A stretch of 64,000 bases of DNA from Elymus sibiricus (lineage: Eukaryota > Streptophyta > Magnoliopsida > Poales > Poaceae), in the NCBI GenBank assembly GCA_039707655.1, contig CM077676.1, positions 239,276,866 through 239,340,865 on the forward strand. Direction: 5' to 3'. Under the pieces are notes generated by a model that worked only from the letters and a program-made list of their open reading frames with translations, had not been told where the DNA came from and searched no databases. Positions 47,580 through 58,399 of the stretch are shown here, piece by piece. The translations under genes and the position numbers were made by a program. Each line of letters opens with the position of its first letter. Position 1 is the first letter of the stretch.

Positions 47580-47679
47580 GGTTGCGGCCGAAGCTTCTGA
47601 AGCTAGGCAGAGTAACTAGAGAAGAGGAGAAGCGAACGTTGGCCATGTCAGTGTCATTACTTGTAGAGTCGTATGACAC

Positions 47680-47687
47680 TATATATA
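47680..47687 (-). promoter_or_regulatory. TATA box of the GRF gene
   Basis: TATATATA on the minus strand, 101 bp upstream of the ATG at 47579, a normal spacing for a plant gene. Confidence 0.5.
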
Positions 47688-47699
47688 GTCTAGGTTTGG

Positions 47700-49041
47700 A
47701 TTCGAACTAGTTATAGCAACACATCTCTCTTTTTTCTAACAGTCAGCGACGTCTCTTTACTGGTAGACTAGCTTGTTATGTACACCTTCTCAAGTCTTTT
47801 GATTTTCAGTAATGTTATCTGGCGAACGTTCCCTGGGAGGAGGATGGAAAACTAACGCATTTTCCTAGCAGTTTTAGTTGCGACACAAGATCAAACGGTG
47901 GTAGTTTCGGGAATGTTATCTGGCGAACGAGCCCAGTTTTTATTCTCTTGCGAAAAATGTATGCAATGTGGTGTCGGCTTAGTCAACAAACGATTCTGCC
48001 AACCTTGACCATTGGATTGACATCCAACGTCTTTCGTGTTTCTTCAGTCTCTTCTTCCTCCAGCCACCAAAACCAAACAAGCACCGGCGGGACTGCCTGC
48101 TCCCGCCTCCCACGGCTGGCTGCGCTACCGCGCACGCATCGCCGCCCCATCGCACCCTAAAACTCGGGCCAGGCCATCCCTCTACACCACACAACTCCTA
48201 TTATTCTCTGGCCAAGTCATCCCCACCCCGCACTCAAACCAGTCAACCCTCGTACTCCCCTCTACCTGGGACTACACTGCCACATCTTTTCCGGCTCCTG
48301 TTCGTTCCCATCCGAGGCCTCGCCATCGTTCTCTGCCTTGGTTCGCTCGCCACGGCACCGCCCTCTGGCGTTGTCAACATGGTCAACAACCGAGAGGAAT
48401 CAGGAGATGATTATACATGGAGAGGATGATAGTAGGGACCCACCAGGGTCATGGCAGTACGCAAGCAAGTGCCACCTTGTTACAAGCCAAAATAAATGCT
48501 TCCTCCTAATGGTTTCCTGACATCTGGGTCCCACCCCATTGTCAACGTAGTCAATAAACGAGACAATTGCACAACGAGCGGCAGACACCAGGGATCCAGC
48601 AGCTCGCCCAGTTGTTTTCTATTTTTGAGATGGGGCAGGGTATCAACTGGGCTGTGCCAGGGCTGTACCCCGTCTAGCCCAGGCTTTTATTTTCTGTTTA
48701 CCACATGACCAGCCCAGTTGTTTTTTTTTCTTTCTGAAAATGGCAAGCCCAGTTCTATATTTTTTTTTGCAGAATACCCAACCGAGGCCTACTTGCTTTT
48801 CTCAGCCCTGCTGGGCTGCAAATCTTTCAAGATGAGGAGGGATGTATTCGGGGCTTGCCTAGAAAATGGGCTATAAGTAGTAAGAAATGGGTTGTAAATT
48901 TTAAAAACAACACGGCAAACCGGCAATTAGTTTCAAATTATAGTTTTTTTAGGATTTCTAGATTTTAAATTTCATTGATTTTTCGCGGGACAATTTCGTT
49001 GGATTTTTAATTAATATAAATTTATTTTTCAGATTAGTTTG
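47700..49041. other. Intergenic DNA
   Basis: No gene supported. GAATGTTATCTGGCGAACG-type words appear twice (47812 and 47910). A direct similarity is seen around TCAACATGGTCAACAACCGA (48373) and GTCAACGTAGTCAATAAACG (48541), probably a diverged local duplication. From 48600 there are GCCCAGTT-rich pieces and T-runs, possibly a MITE. The 5 bp left of element D is GTTTG. Confidence 0.45.
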
Positions 49042-49947
49042 TGTCGGAATTGGGGCTCCGGCGGACCCAAAGATTCGAACACTGGGGGCAAGCTCATTCC
49101 TACCAATCCTAGGGTGACCACAGCGAGGCTACGGCGAGAGCACACTAGCGCAGAGCATGACAGGGGACACAGCGGTTACCGAGGTTTGGGCCACCTTGCG
49201 GTGTAAAACCCTACTCCTGCTTGTGGTTGGGATTGCTATGGGCAAGAGAGTTCTCGCGTACAAAGTAGGAGACAAAGGAATCCCTCCCACTACATTGGCA
49301 GCACTGCCCCCTTTTATAGCCGCCCTGGTCCTCTTCCCCTGAAAATCTTGGCGGGAAGGGTAGCCACACAGTGGCGGGTTTTGAAAGAGGACAGACGCCC
49401 AGGCTATCCTGACTAAAGTTGGTGTTCGCCTGCAAAAGCGTGATCCATGACGTGCCGGTGGGCTCGGTGATGACCTCCACCCTGCGTGCCTTGCTGTCTT
49501 AGTCTTCTTTCACCGAACAGACAATCCTTGGGACTTGCTTTGGTGGAGGGCAGCTGGTGCTGCCCCCCTTTAGCACCAAAGAGGAAAACCTCTTTGTTCG
49601 CGCCCGCTGGCGCTGCCTCTGCTACCGTTCGTCGCCAAGCGCGCCACCCACGTGGTGGGCACAGGACCGCGCGGCTGGCGTCAGGCTCGGACGACCTCGG
49701 GCGGCCGCCTCGGGGGACCGCCTCCGGAGGCCGCCTCGCGAGAGGACCATGCGAGGCTTTTCGCCGCTGTTGGGGCTAAGTCTTGGTGGTTCGCCCCTGG
49801 TGAGGGGTCCTCGTGAGGCTGGCGCCTCACGAGGCGTCTTCACTCCGTGGCACCCGTAGTTGGGCCGCGTCTTGGGCCTTCACCAAGCGTCGCTTCCTAG
49901 GCCGCAGGTAGACGGGCCGTGGTACCCTGGTTCCCAATGGCCCGACA
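49042..49947 (-). repeat. 3' LTR of element D (906 bp)
   Basis: Bounded by TGTCGGAATTGGGG and TGGCCCGACA. On the minus strand it is preceded by a G-rich polypurine-like CCCGGGGGCTAC. It is collinear with the LTR of A. Confidence 0.9.
49312..49318 (-). promoter_or_regulatory. TATA box of LTR D
   Basis: TATAAAA on the minus strand within GGCTATAAAAGGGGGCAG. Confidence 0.6.
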
Positions 49948-50242
49948 GTAGCCCCCGGGCCCGTGGCGCGCACGTTTCCGCATGTTGGGAGCGAAACGGC
50001 GAGGGCCCTGACAGACTGCGGGGCCCAGGTTAGATGTGTGGCGTGCGATAGGACGTGGGACGCCCCCACTTCCCCCACTACACCTCGGTAACTGCCTGCG
50101 CCTGTCATAAATCCTGCCCTCGCGGGGAGCAGGGCTATCATTGCTTCCCTTCTACTCTCTCCTCTAGCGCCTGGCCTCTTGCACTTCCTTCCCTGAGCAC
50201 TGCTCCTTTCTCTTCTCGCCCTCCAAGCTCCACCGCGTAGCA

Positions 50243-53200
50243 ATGGCGCCCGTCGGCATGAAAGGCAAGGCGGCGGCTGCGGCGCTGAGCGCGCCGGCCG
50301 TGGAGCTGGCTCTGCAGTGCTCCATCATCGCCAACTGAGAGGGCCTGGATAAGGTGATCTCGATGACCGCCAGTGACCAGAACGAGTGGAAGGCGACGAA
50401 GATCTGGCCGGGCTCGCACGCACTGCGCGACCTGGAGGCGACGACCTTCCCCTTCTTTGTCCACAGCGTCTACGCCGGCCTGTTACCGCCGTTTTCGGAT
50501 TTCTTCAATGCCATCCTCTCCCATTACCAGGTCTAAGCCCTCCATCTCCAACCCAACTCCATCTTCCTCCTCGCCATCTTCGCTTTTTACTGTGAGGCCT
50601 TCGCGGGCGTGATGCCCTTCGGTGGTGCTGTTTCGCCACTTCTTCAGCCTTCTGATATCCGCGGCAAATCAACGCTCCGTGTGCGCCTCATTCCTTGCCG
50701 TCAAGGCGATGGAGAATGACATCATCAGCCTGAAGATCTCGAAGAAGGTGGAAGGCTACAGCAGCGCTGGATCTACATGGATGCGCGCCATCGCAACCAG
50801 CTGCTGATGGAGCCGATGGCCCCCGCCATGAAGAGCTCGGCATGGGAGCACGAGAAGCTCACCGACCCGAGGCTGGCGCCCGTCTGGGAGCGGCTGGCCG
50901 ACCACAAGGCAGGGCACCTCATGAGGGCGATGGTTGTCAAGGAGTACCTGCTGCGGTGCATAGCACCACTCCAGATGTGCTCGCGCCCGGTGTGGAAGAT
51001 CACCGGCACGAAGGACCCCATGCGGCTGAGCGTCGCTAGTCTGAAGCCGGCGGTGGTGGACGGAATCTTGTAGATCTTGCTCGGCAGTACCGCGGAAGAC
51101 CCGCCCGCGGACGCGCTCCCACTGTACTACTACGAGGAGACCAAGAAGCTGGTCGCGGAGATGCCGATCTTCGACGAGTGGGGCCTCGTGCCGGAGGGCC
51201 ATGAGGGTCTTGCGAGAACCCATTCGTGGTGGTTCCCGGCTCGGGGGACCTGGACGACGCCGAGGCCTCGGGGGGCGACGCGAAGGGGACCGATGACGGC
51301 CCTGCCTCGCGCACCCGCCGCCAACTCATCCGTGACCTCGAGGATGACGACAACGATGACGATGACGCCTGATTCAGGGTTGAGCCCTCTCGGCCCGCTG
51401 GCGCGGGAGGCGAAGGAAGCACCAGCGCAGCGGCTGGCGTGCCGGGCGTTGAGGAGATTAACGCCAGTGGCGGGGGCACCAAGCCCGCCGAGGAGGAGGC
51501 CGGTGCGGAAGGCGGGGCCACCAAGCCCCCCGCCGCAAGGGACGGGGCCACCGAGCCTCGGGAGGCCACCTCGGGAGGAGGCCTTGGGAGGGGGCCTCAC
51601 GAGGGCGACAGCAAGGACCACCCGCCGTCGGTCCTGAAGAAGAGGAAGTGGGTTGCCAATGACGAGTAAGTGCCTACCTTACCCCTTTCCTTTTGCGTTT
51701 GCCTCATGGCTTGGGACTGAGGCCTTGCTTCGCACAGGGCATCCACGAAGAAGAAGAAGAAGAAGAAGACGAAGAAGACCCCTGGCTTGAAGGGGGCCCC
51801 GGTGCCTGCCGCAGGCCTCGAGGGGAACGAAGAGGCCACCCGCCGCCCCGATGTTGAAGCGGAGCGCGCGGAGGTGGAGAAGGAGCAAGCGGTCCCTCCG
51901 GAGCCGCACGCGGACGCGGCTCCCAAAGCCGAGGATGTCGAGCCTTGGGAGGCGGCCTTTGGAGGTGGCGCCGTGGTTCCCGAGGTGCCCGCTGCAGAGG
52001 CGGATGCAGTCATGAAGGAGGCGGAGGCGCCAACTCCTCCGCCGGGCACCGCAGAGGCCGGAGGCGCTTCGGGAAACCCCCAGCACTTGCTGGTATGGGA
52101 GGCCCCGGCCGCAGGCCCGGTGAGCCCACGGGGTGTGCCACGGCGGCAAGAGGAGGAGGCTCCGGTGGACCCCCCCCCCCCCCCCCCCCCCGCTATTGAC
52201 GAACGACGTCGGGCCTTCCCAGGCCTTGACAGCAGAGGGCGCCGAGGAGTCGGACCCGGCGTGGGCTCTGACGCTCGTGCACAGCCGCACCCTGCTCAAG
52301 CATGGGGTCCTGCGGAGTGCCAGGGGAGCTCTGAGCCAGCTCGAGGCAGAATTCCAAGAGGCGGAGGGGCGCCTTGCCGAGGAGCGCCTGCGTCTTGCCA
52401 AGGGGTGGTGTCGACTCGACCTCGTCGTCAAGCTGGGCCGGCGCCAGGATGAGGCCGCGCAGGAGAAGCGTGAGAAGGCCGCCGCTGAGGCGAAGGAGGT
52501 CTTCGAGAGCGCCCTCCGGGAAGCCGACGCGGCCGACAAGCACCGCGAGGAGGTGGAGGCCGCACGAAGGAGCTTCGGGAGCAGCACGCTGCGGAGGAAC
52601 GGCGGTTCCAGGCGCGGGAAAGTGCCATCACCACCCGCGAAGAGGAGCTCGCGGTTCGTGAGGTGGACCTCGTGATCCGCGAACGGGAGCTCGCGCGGAC
52701 AACGACCGAGCAGTCCATGGAGCGTGAGCGCCTGGAGACGCTGGACTGCCAGGTGGCCGCCGCCCAGGACGCCTACAACCAGCGCATGGAGAAGGCCAAC
52801 GCCCAGCTGGAGGCCAAGGAGAAGAAGGCCCAGGAGGACGCCAATGCGAAGATAGAGAAGAATTGCGTGGCACTCGTCGCAGAGCACAGCAAGAAGCTGA
52901 AGGCCCAGGAGGACCGCTTCAAGCAAAAGCGCGCGGAGCTCCAGAAGGAGATCGAGGGCCTCAAGGAAGTCCTGACGGAGGCGGAGAACCGGTGGAAGAC
53001 CGCGCTATAGGCCAAGGCCGATGTTGAGGCAGAGCTAGCCTCCCTCCAGCTGCAGGTGAGTGGTGTCATCAATGTCGTCGAGCAGGCAAGGTTGGAGGCA
53101 GACTGGGCGCGGGGGCGGCAGCACGAGCGCGCCAAGATGTTCCACTCCCTCCAGCTTCGGGCCTGCGGCGCCCTGGCCACCATCTGCAAGGAGAAGCTCG

Positions 53201-53562
53201 AGGGCCCCCGCGAGACCCACGATGCCAGCTACATCGATTTCTTCACCAAGATCGTGGAGCGGCTCGAGGCTGGAGCCAAGAGGGTGAACGGCATCATTGA
53301 AGACGAATGCCGCGACCTCCTCTTCCAGGCGGCAACACGCATCTTCAGCCATCTCCTCCATGCCGACCCCAACTTCAACTTCGGCAGGGTGATAGCCCCC
53401 GTGCCCGAGGAGCTCCGCGACGGCCTCGGGAAGGCGGTAGAGGACCACGTGGACGCCCTGCTCGTGAAGTTCTCCCATGGCGGCAGCGAGAGCTCCAGCG
53501 GAGTCGAGGGCGACGATGGCGAAGGCGATGACGGCAATGATGGTGACGCCGCAACTTCCTAG
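50243..53562 (+). pseudogene. Opposite-strand ORF of element D: Transposase_28-like domain plus long coiled coil
   Basis: Start at ATG 50243 (MAPVGMKGKAAAAAL). The N-terminal 300 residues match the plant 'putative gypsy type transposon' domain (Transposase_28): PPFSDFFNAILSHYQV, LQPNSIFLLAIFAFYCEAFA, LFRHFFSLLISAANQR, EHEKLTDPRLAPVWERLADH, MVVKEYLLRCIAPLQ. A variable acidic/Pro middle follows. A coiled-coil region (about 52290-53190) has dense Glu/Lys/Arg heptads, and the C-terminus is HLLHADPNFNFGRVIAPVPE with an acidic tail. The role is unknown; the antisense position is typical of Tat elements. Lesions: TGA 50336, TAA 50534, frameshift near 50615, TAG 51071, a frame change at a 22-C run (52170-52191), frameshift near 52570, TAG 53008. 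Confidence 0.8.
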
Positions 53563-54849
53563 GTCCTTTTCCTTGGTTTACCTATATCAGATCGGCGTGG
53601 CCCCATGGGGGCATAAAAATGATGTATTTTCACGTTTAAGTACTTTGATTTGCTACGATGTATGTTTCCTCGTGAGGCCCTCTCGTGAGGCCTATTTTCC
53701 TTTCTTTGCTTGCCTTGGTGCTCTACGTCATCAGGACCTAGCCCCTGAGTGGGCTACAGCCATCGCTGGTATGTCAAGTCATGTTGCCTGGACAAGGCCA
53801 GGAGGTGTAGGGCACTGAGAGGCGGTAAGGGATCCTGAGGCGCGATGCTAAGGAAGGCCCCCTGTGATGTGCAAGCGGCTTGCGTGGAGGAAGAAACATC
53901 AGCACTCAGTGAGGTTGCAGGGAGAGGAGAGCTCGAGAGGCTCCGAGAGCGGCTCGTGAGGTGTTTTTGTACTTAGCTTTTTCGCGAGTGTCGCTTGGCA
54001 TGTCATGGCCGCGGAGTGCGCCTCGCGAGGCTCTTGCCCGTGAGGCCTCCTGCTAGCACTTGGTGGAGACAGCCGCCGTGAGTTGGCTCACAAGGCAGCG
54101 CTCGCGAGGCTCTTTGAGGGCTTACGGAGGCGTCTTGTCGTGAGTTACCTCGCGAGGCAGCGCTCGCGAGACCTTTGTGCACCTCATTCCTGGTACAACT
54201 GCATGCTGAAGATTTTCACGAACTGGGGAGCAGTGCATGCTTGCTAGCTCACTCGTGGGTGTCACACGAGGAGACAAGACACCAAGGACCTTGGTGAGGT
54301 GGCGTCCGCGGGAGCAGGCCCGCGAGCCAGAGCTCGATCACTTGGGTTTTGCAGCACTGCTGGGACTGACCCAAGCACAGGCACCGTGTCCAACCCCCGC
54401 TCGCGTGAGGAGCAGGAGGGAGATCGCGAGCGCGCACGACTCCTGAAGCAAATGAATTACCAAAGACAAAATATCATAGGAAATAAAGCTTTACTGCAAC
54501 ATAATAATAAGGTTCATTACACAGCCAAAAAAGATGCGGCTGTCGTGTCCGGCACGGGTCAGCTTGAGGTTGGTGTAGCCCGTGGGGTGCCCTCAGTTTC
54601 ACATCCATAAGAGAAGAGGCTGCCGTGTCCGGCATGGGTCAGCGTGAGATTGGTGCACCCATGGGGCATCCTCAGTTTGATTGTCCGCCAATGCTGAGCA
54701 TGGGGCTTCCACTAGGCGTGGGCGTTCCGCCAGCGCGAAGCATGGGGCTTCCACTGAGGCGTGGGCAGTAGCTCTCGCGGGCCCATCAGGCGAACGCAAT
54801 GAGAGGCTCCAGAGCGTGTACAATTCCATTTCATTCGTACGCGTGAGGG
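53563..54849. other. Noncoding spacer of element D
   Basis: Homologous to 750-1440 of element A (shared CATCAGGACCTAGCCCCTGA and GGACAAGGCCAGGAGGTG words, GCTCGCGAGGC-rich part). Near 54535-54770 there are short direct repeats (GTCCGGCAxGGGTCAGC at 54548 and 54630; AGCATGGGGCTTCCACT at 54694 and 54738). No gene. Confidence 0.7.
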
Positions 54850-57513
54850 TCACGGGTAGAACTTGCGGAGGTGTTGGATGTTCCATGTGTTGGGCACAGG
54901 AACTCCGTCCTCCATCTCCAGCCGGGCGGCGCCGGGCCTAGAGACATGAGCAACCCTGAAAGAGCCTTCCCACATGGGTGAGAGTGTGGGGAGTCCCTCT
55001 CTGGAGAGGATTCTTCTCAGGACAAGATCGCCGGCTTCGAGGGTGCGCGGGCATATGTTGCGGCTATGATAGCGACGCAAAGCCTGCTGGTATATTGCGG
55101 TGCGCAGGGCAGCCTGGCGACGGGCTTCCTCGAGGAGCAGCATGTCGGCCTCTCATGAGCCATCCCGACGAGCCTCATCAAAGGCGAGGACTCGTGAAGA
55201 ACCGTGCTTGAGCTTAGAGGGGAGGACTGCTTCAGCTTCGTAGACGAGGAAGAAGGGAGTCTCGCCGGTAGGCTTGGTTGCTGTCATGCGGATCGACCAT
55301 AGCACAGACTATAGCTCGTCGAGCCAGCCTTTGCCGTAGGTGTCGAGCTTTTTCTTGAAGCTTATTGTCTTGAGGCCCCTGAGGACCTCAGCGTTGGCAC
55401 GCTTGGCCTGGCCGTTGCTCCGTGGGTGCACCACAGAGGCGTAGCAGATCTGCGTGCCGAGGCTGGCGCAGTATGACTTGAAGAGGCCGCTTGTGAATTG
55501 GGAGCCATTGTCAGTGATGATGCGGTTGGGGACGCCAAAGCGGCTCACGAGTCCCTTGATGAACTTGACAGCGGAACCTGCCGGGATGGTGCGCGCGGGC
55601 TCGACCTCCGCCCACTTGGTGAACTTGTCGATGGCGACGTAGAGGTAGCGATAGCCGCCGGCTGCGCGAGGGAAGGGTCCCAAGATATCCAGCCCCCAGA
55701 CCATGAAGGGCCACGAGAGAGGGATGATCTGGAGGTCCTGCGCCGGCTGGTGGATTTGCAAGGCATGGAATTGACAAGATTCACATGATTGGACCAGCTC
55801 GGTGGCGTTGTGGAGCGCGGTGGGCCAGTAGAAGCCGCTACGGAACACCTTGCCGACGAGGGTGCGTGATGAAGAGTGGTGGCCACAGCCTCCTCCATGG
55901 ATGTCAGCGATCAGCTCGCGACCTTGCTCTTCAAAGATGCACCATAGTGAGGTGCCATTGGGGTACCTGCTGTATAGCTCGCCGTCCTTCAGACAGTAGG
56001 CGGTGTCCTGGCGAGCCACACGCTCTACCTCTGAGTCCTTCTCTGGGTGGGTGCCGTGAAGCAAGTAGGCCTTGAACTCAGCGGCCCAGCTATCCGCTTG
56101 AGGCTCCAGCGCCAGCAGCAGGCGGGCGCCTGAGGCTGGGCCACAGTCTGGTGCGCCCGTGGGTGGTGCGGGTGGGAGCTCTTCATGAAGCAGCGTGGCG
56201 CTCACGGTAGGTGGTGTAGCTGATGGCTTGAGGAGCCTTTCCTCGAAGACGCCGGGGCTTTGAGGCTCGCGGCGGGATGCTCGCTTGGTGATGTCGTCGG
56301 CTTCCCTGTTGCTGCCGCGGGGGACGTGCTGGAGCTCCAGGCCAAGGAAACGCTTCTCGAGTTTGCGTACCTCTTCCAGATAGGTGGCCATGTGCTCGTC
56401 CTTGGGCTTGTAGCTTTTGTTGGAGAAGTTGACGAGGAGCTGCGAATCGCCGGTGAGGCACTTGATGCCAAGAGCGAAAGCAACCTTGAGGCCGGCGATG
56501 AGGCCATCGTACTTCGCAATGTTGTTGGAGACCTTGTCGTCGTGCTTGAAGCAGAGTTGGACAACGTAGTAGAGCTTGTCTCCCGTCGGCGAAGTGAGCA
56601 TGACGCCAGCCCCCGCGCCCTGCCAAGAGAAGGCGCCATCAAAGTGCATGGTCCAGCCGCCAGGCGCCTCGTCCCCAGGTAAGAGGGGTTCGTCCTCGCG
56701 AGGCTCCTCCTGGGGCGGGTCCGTCCATTCCGCTACGAAGTCAGCCAGGGCTGCACCCTTGATCACCCTTGTCATGCAGAATTCCAGCTCGAAGGCCTGC
56801 AGCTCAATGTTCCACTCGACGACACAGCCAGAGGCGTTGGGGCTGCGCAGGACTTGCTCTAGGGGGTAAGACGAGATCACCTTGATGGGATGGCCCTGGA
56901 AGTAATGGCGCAGCTTCCTGGAAGTGACGAGGAGCGCGAGGAGGAGCTTCTGCTGCATGGGGTAGCGCTCGCGCGCATCCCGCAGCACCGTGCTGACAAA
57001 GTACACCGGATGCTCGACGAGGCGTGTAGTTGGCACGGCAGCTTGTTCTCCGGAGGGCTCGAGAGGCTCATGAGGCTTAGAGGCCCTGGGAGGCAGCTCG
57101 TGAGGCGGATCATCGGAGGCCTCCTGAGGAAGGCCCTCGGCAGGTGGAGGCGCGGCCTTCGGAGGCTACGCGCCAAGGGCCTCATGAGGCGAGGCCTCAA
57201 CAGGCGACGGCGCGACCTCGGGTGGCGCCGGCGCGGCAGGCTTCTTCTATGCGCAGATGCGCTCTTCTCGAACAGCCACCAAGGCTGCACTGGCTATCTG
57301 GGGAGTGGCTGCCAAGTATAGGAGTAGGGGCTCGCGAGAGCGTGGCGCGGCCATGATGGGCGGGCTCGTGAGGTACCTCTTGAGGTCTTCGAAGGCAGCG
57401 TCGGCCTCGGGAGTCCACTTGAAGGGGCCGGATCTCTTCATGAGCTTGCAGAATGGCAGGGCTCGCTCACCGAACTTGGAGATGAATCGCCCGAGCGAGG
57501 CCATGCATCCCGC
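54850..57513 (-). pseudogene. pol: RT C-terminus, RNase H and integrase of element D
   Basis: One frame for 2.66 kb without any frameshift. It starts inside the RT connection (MASLGRFISKFGERALPF, KWTPEADAAFEDLKRYL), passes an Ala/Pro linker, then PVYFVSTVLRDARERYPMQQ. RNase H: MHFDGAFS, then NNIAKYDGL where the catalytic Glu (AEY) is Lys, GDSQLLVNF and NREADDITK. Integrase: HHCC finger (GGGCGHHSSSRTL, CESCQ), core Asp in WGLDILGPFP, second Asp in ITDNGSQFTS, Glu in KRANAEVLRGL, and C-terminal GDLVLRRILSREGLPTLSPM ending at HLRKFYP. Stops: TAG 57247, TAG 57166, TAG 55309, TGA 55153. The RNase H change and stops make it inactive. Confidence 0.9.
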
Positions 57514-57514
57514 G

Positions 57515-58317
57515 TGTCGGGGGGATAACCCCCGGGTAGGTAACGGAGCCTGGAGCCCTTTTCAAAACTTCGGGGCAGCTTGTGCCCCTCCAATCCGGCT
57601 GGCCATCCGGCCGGCTTCCCAACGCTGGCCGGCTGGGCTTGGCCCCGTGCCGGGTCCGGCTGGCCGCTAGCCGGCTGGCGACGGGTCAGCGGGCGTCCCA
57701 TCACTCTGTACGACAAGACGGCTCTCCACGGCGGGAGAGCATGGCTACAGCGCCGCGAACCTAGAAGAGCATGGCTACAGTGCCGCCAACCCTGCTGACC
57801 CGGGCGACCGACGTCACCGCGGCGAGCCACTGTAGCCCCACGACGCCAACCACTCCGTGATGCACGAGGCGACGGACCACAGTGCCGAGCAGCCGGCGGG
57901 CCCCACTGCCGGCTCCAGACGCCGACATCCGGGTCCCGCCCGCATGCAGATTTACCCATGTAACCCTGGGGGGCCAGGCTATAAGACCCCCCAGGAGGCC
58001 TCCATGCACGGGGCGGCACTCAGTAGAAACACACACACCCACGCACTCACACACACTCACAGGAGAGGTAGAACGGCGGCCTAGCCCCTTCTTTCTCCTC
58101 CGCCCATACAGCTTCAGGAGCAACCTTGTAGCCCTTGTGCTCTCATACTACATTCGGCAGGATTAGGGGTGTTACCTCTTCGGAGGGCCCCGAACCTGGG
58201 TACATCTTGTGTCCCGCACTCGCGCGTACCGACCTCGCTTCCGGAGCCCACTGGCGTCCTCACGCAGCCCCGCACTTTTAGCCATCTCATGGCATCTGCC
58301 GTGATTTCACCACGACA
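57515..58317 (+). repeat. 5' LTR of element E (803 bp)
   Basis: TGTCGGGGGGATAACC... to ...CACCACGACA, followed by GT and the PBS. Contains a TATA box and, downstream, ACACACACCCACGCACTC sequence in the likely R/U5 region. Confidence 0.85.
57980..57985 (+). promoter_or_regulatory. TATA box of LTR E
   Basis: TATAAG in CAGGCTATAAGACCCCCC, about 340 bp before the LTR end. Confidence 0.6.
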
Positions 58318-58319
58318 GT

Positions 58320-58337
58320 TGGCGCCCACCGTGGGGC
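58320..58337 (+). promoter_or_regulatory. Primer-binding site of element E
   Basis: TGGCGCCCACCGTGGGGC, two bases after the LTR, a form common in Tat-lineage elements. Confidence 0.75.
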
Positions 58338-58399
58338 TGCTCGCAGCGTCGGCCGGATTCAAGTTCTGGACGAGGCCCTTCACCAGCTCCGACGAGCGC

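Larger units (their letters stand above)
49042..57514 (-). mobile_element. Tat-lineage Ty3/gypsy element D, interrupted by E
   Basis: Minus-strand element: RT C-terminus, RNase H and integrase (57513-54850), spacer, an ORF on the opposite strand (50243-53562), then the 3' LTR (49042-49947). Its gag, PR, most of RT and the 5' LTR lie on the far side of insertion E, outside the window. LTR and spacer match element A. The insertion point of E is at GCATCCCGCG/TGTCGGGGGG within the RT connection domain. Confidence 0.9.

Noticed and set aside
50243..53562. Host coiled-coil gene on the plus strand
   Set aside because: It sits between an LTR and pol of element D, and its N-terminus matches the Transposase_28 domain known from retrotransposons.
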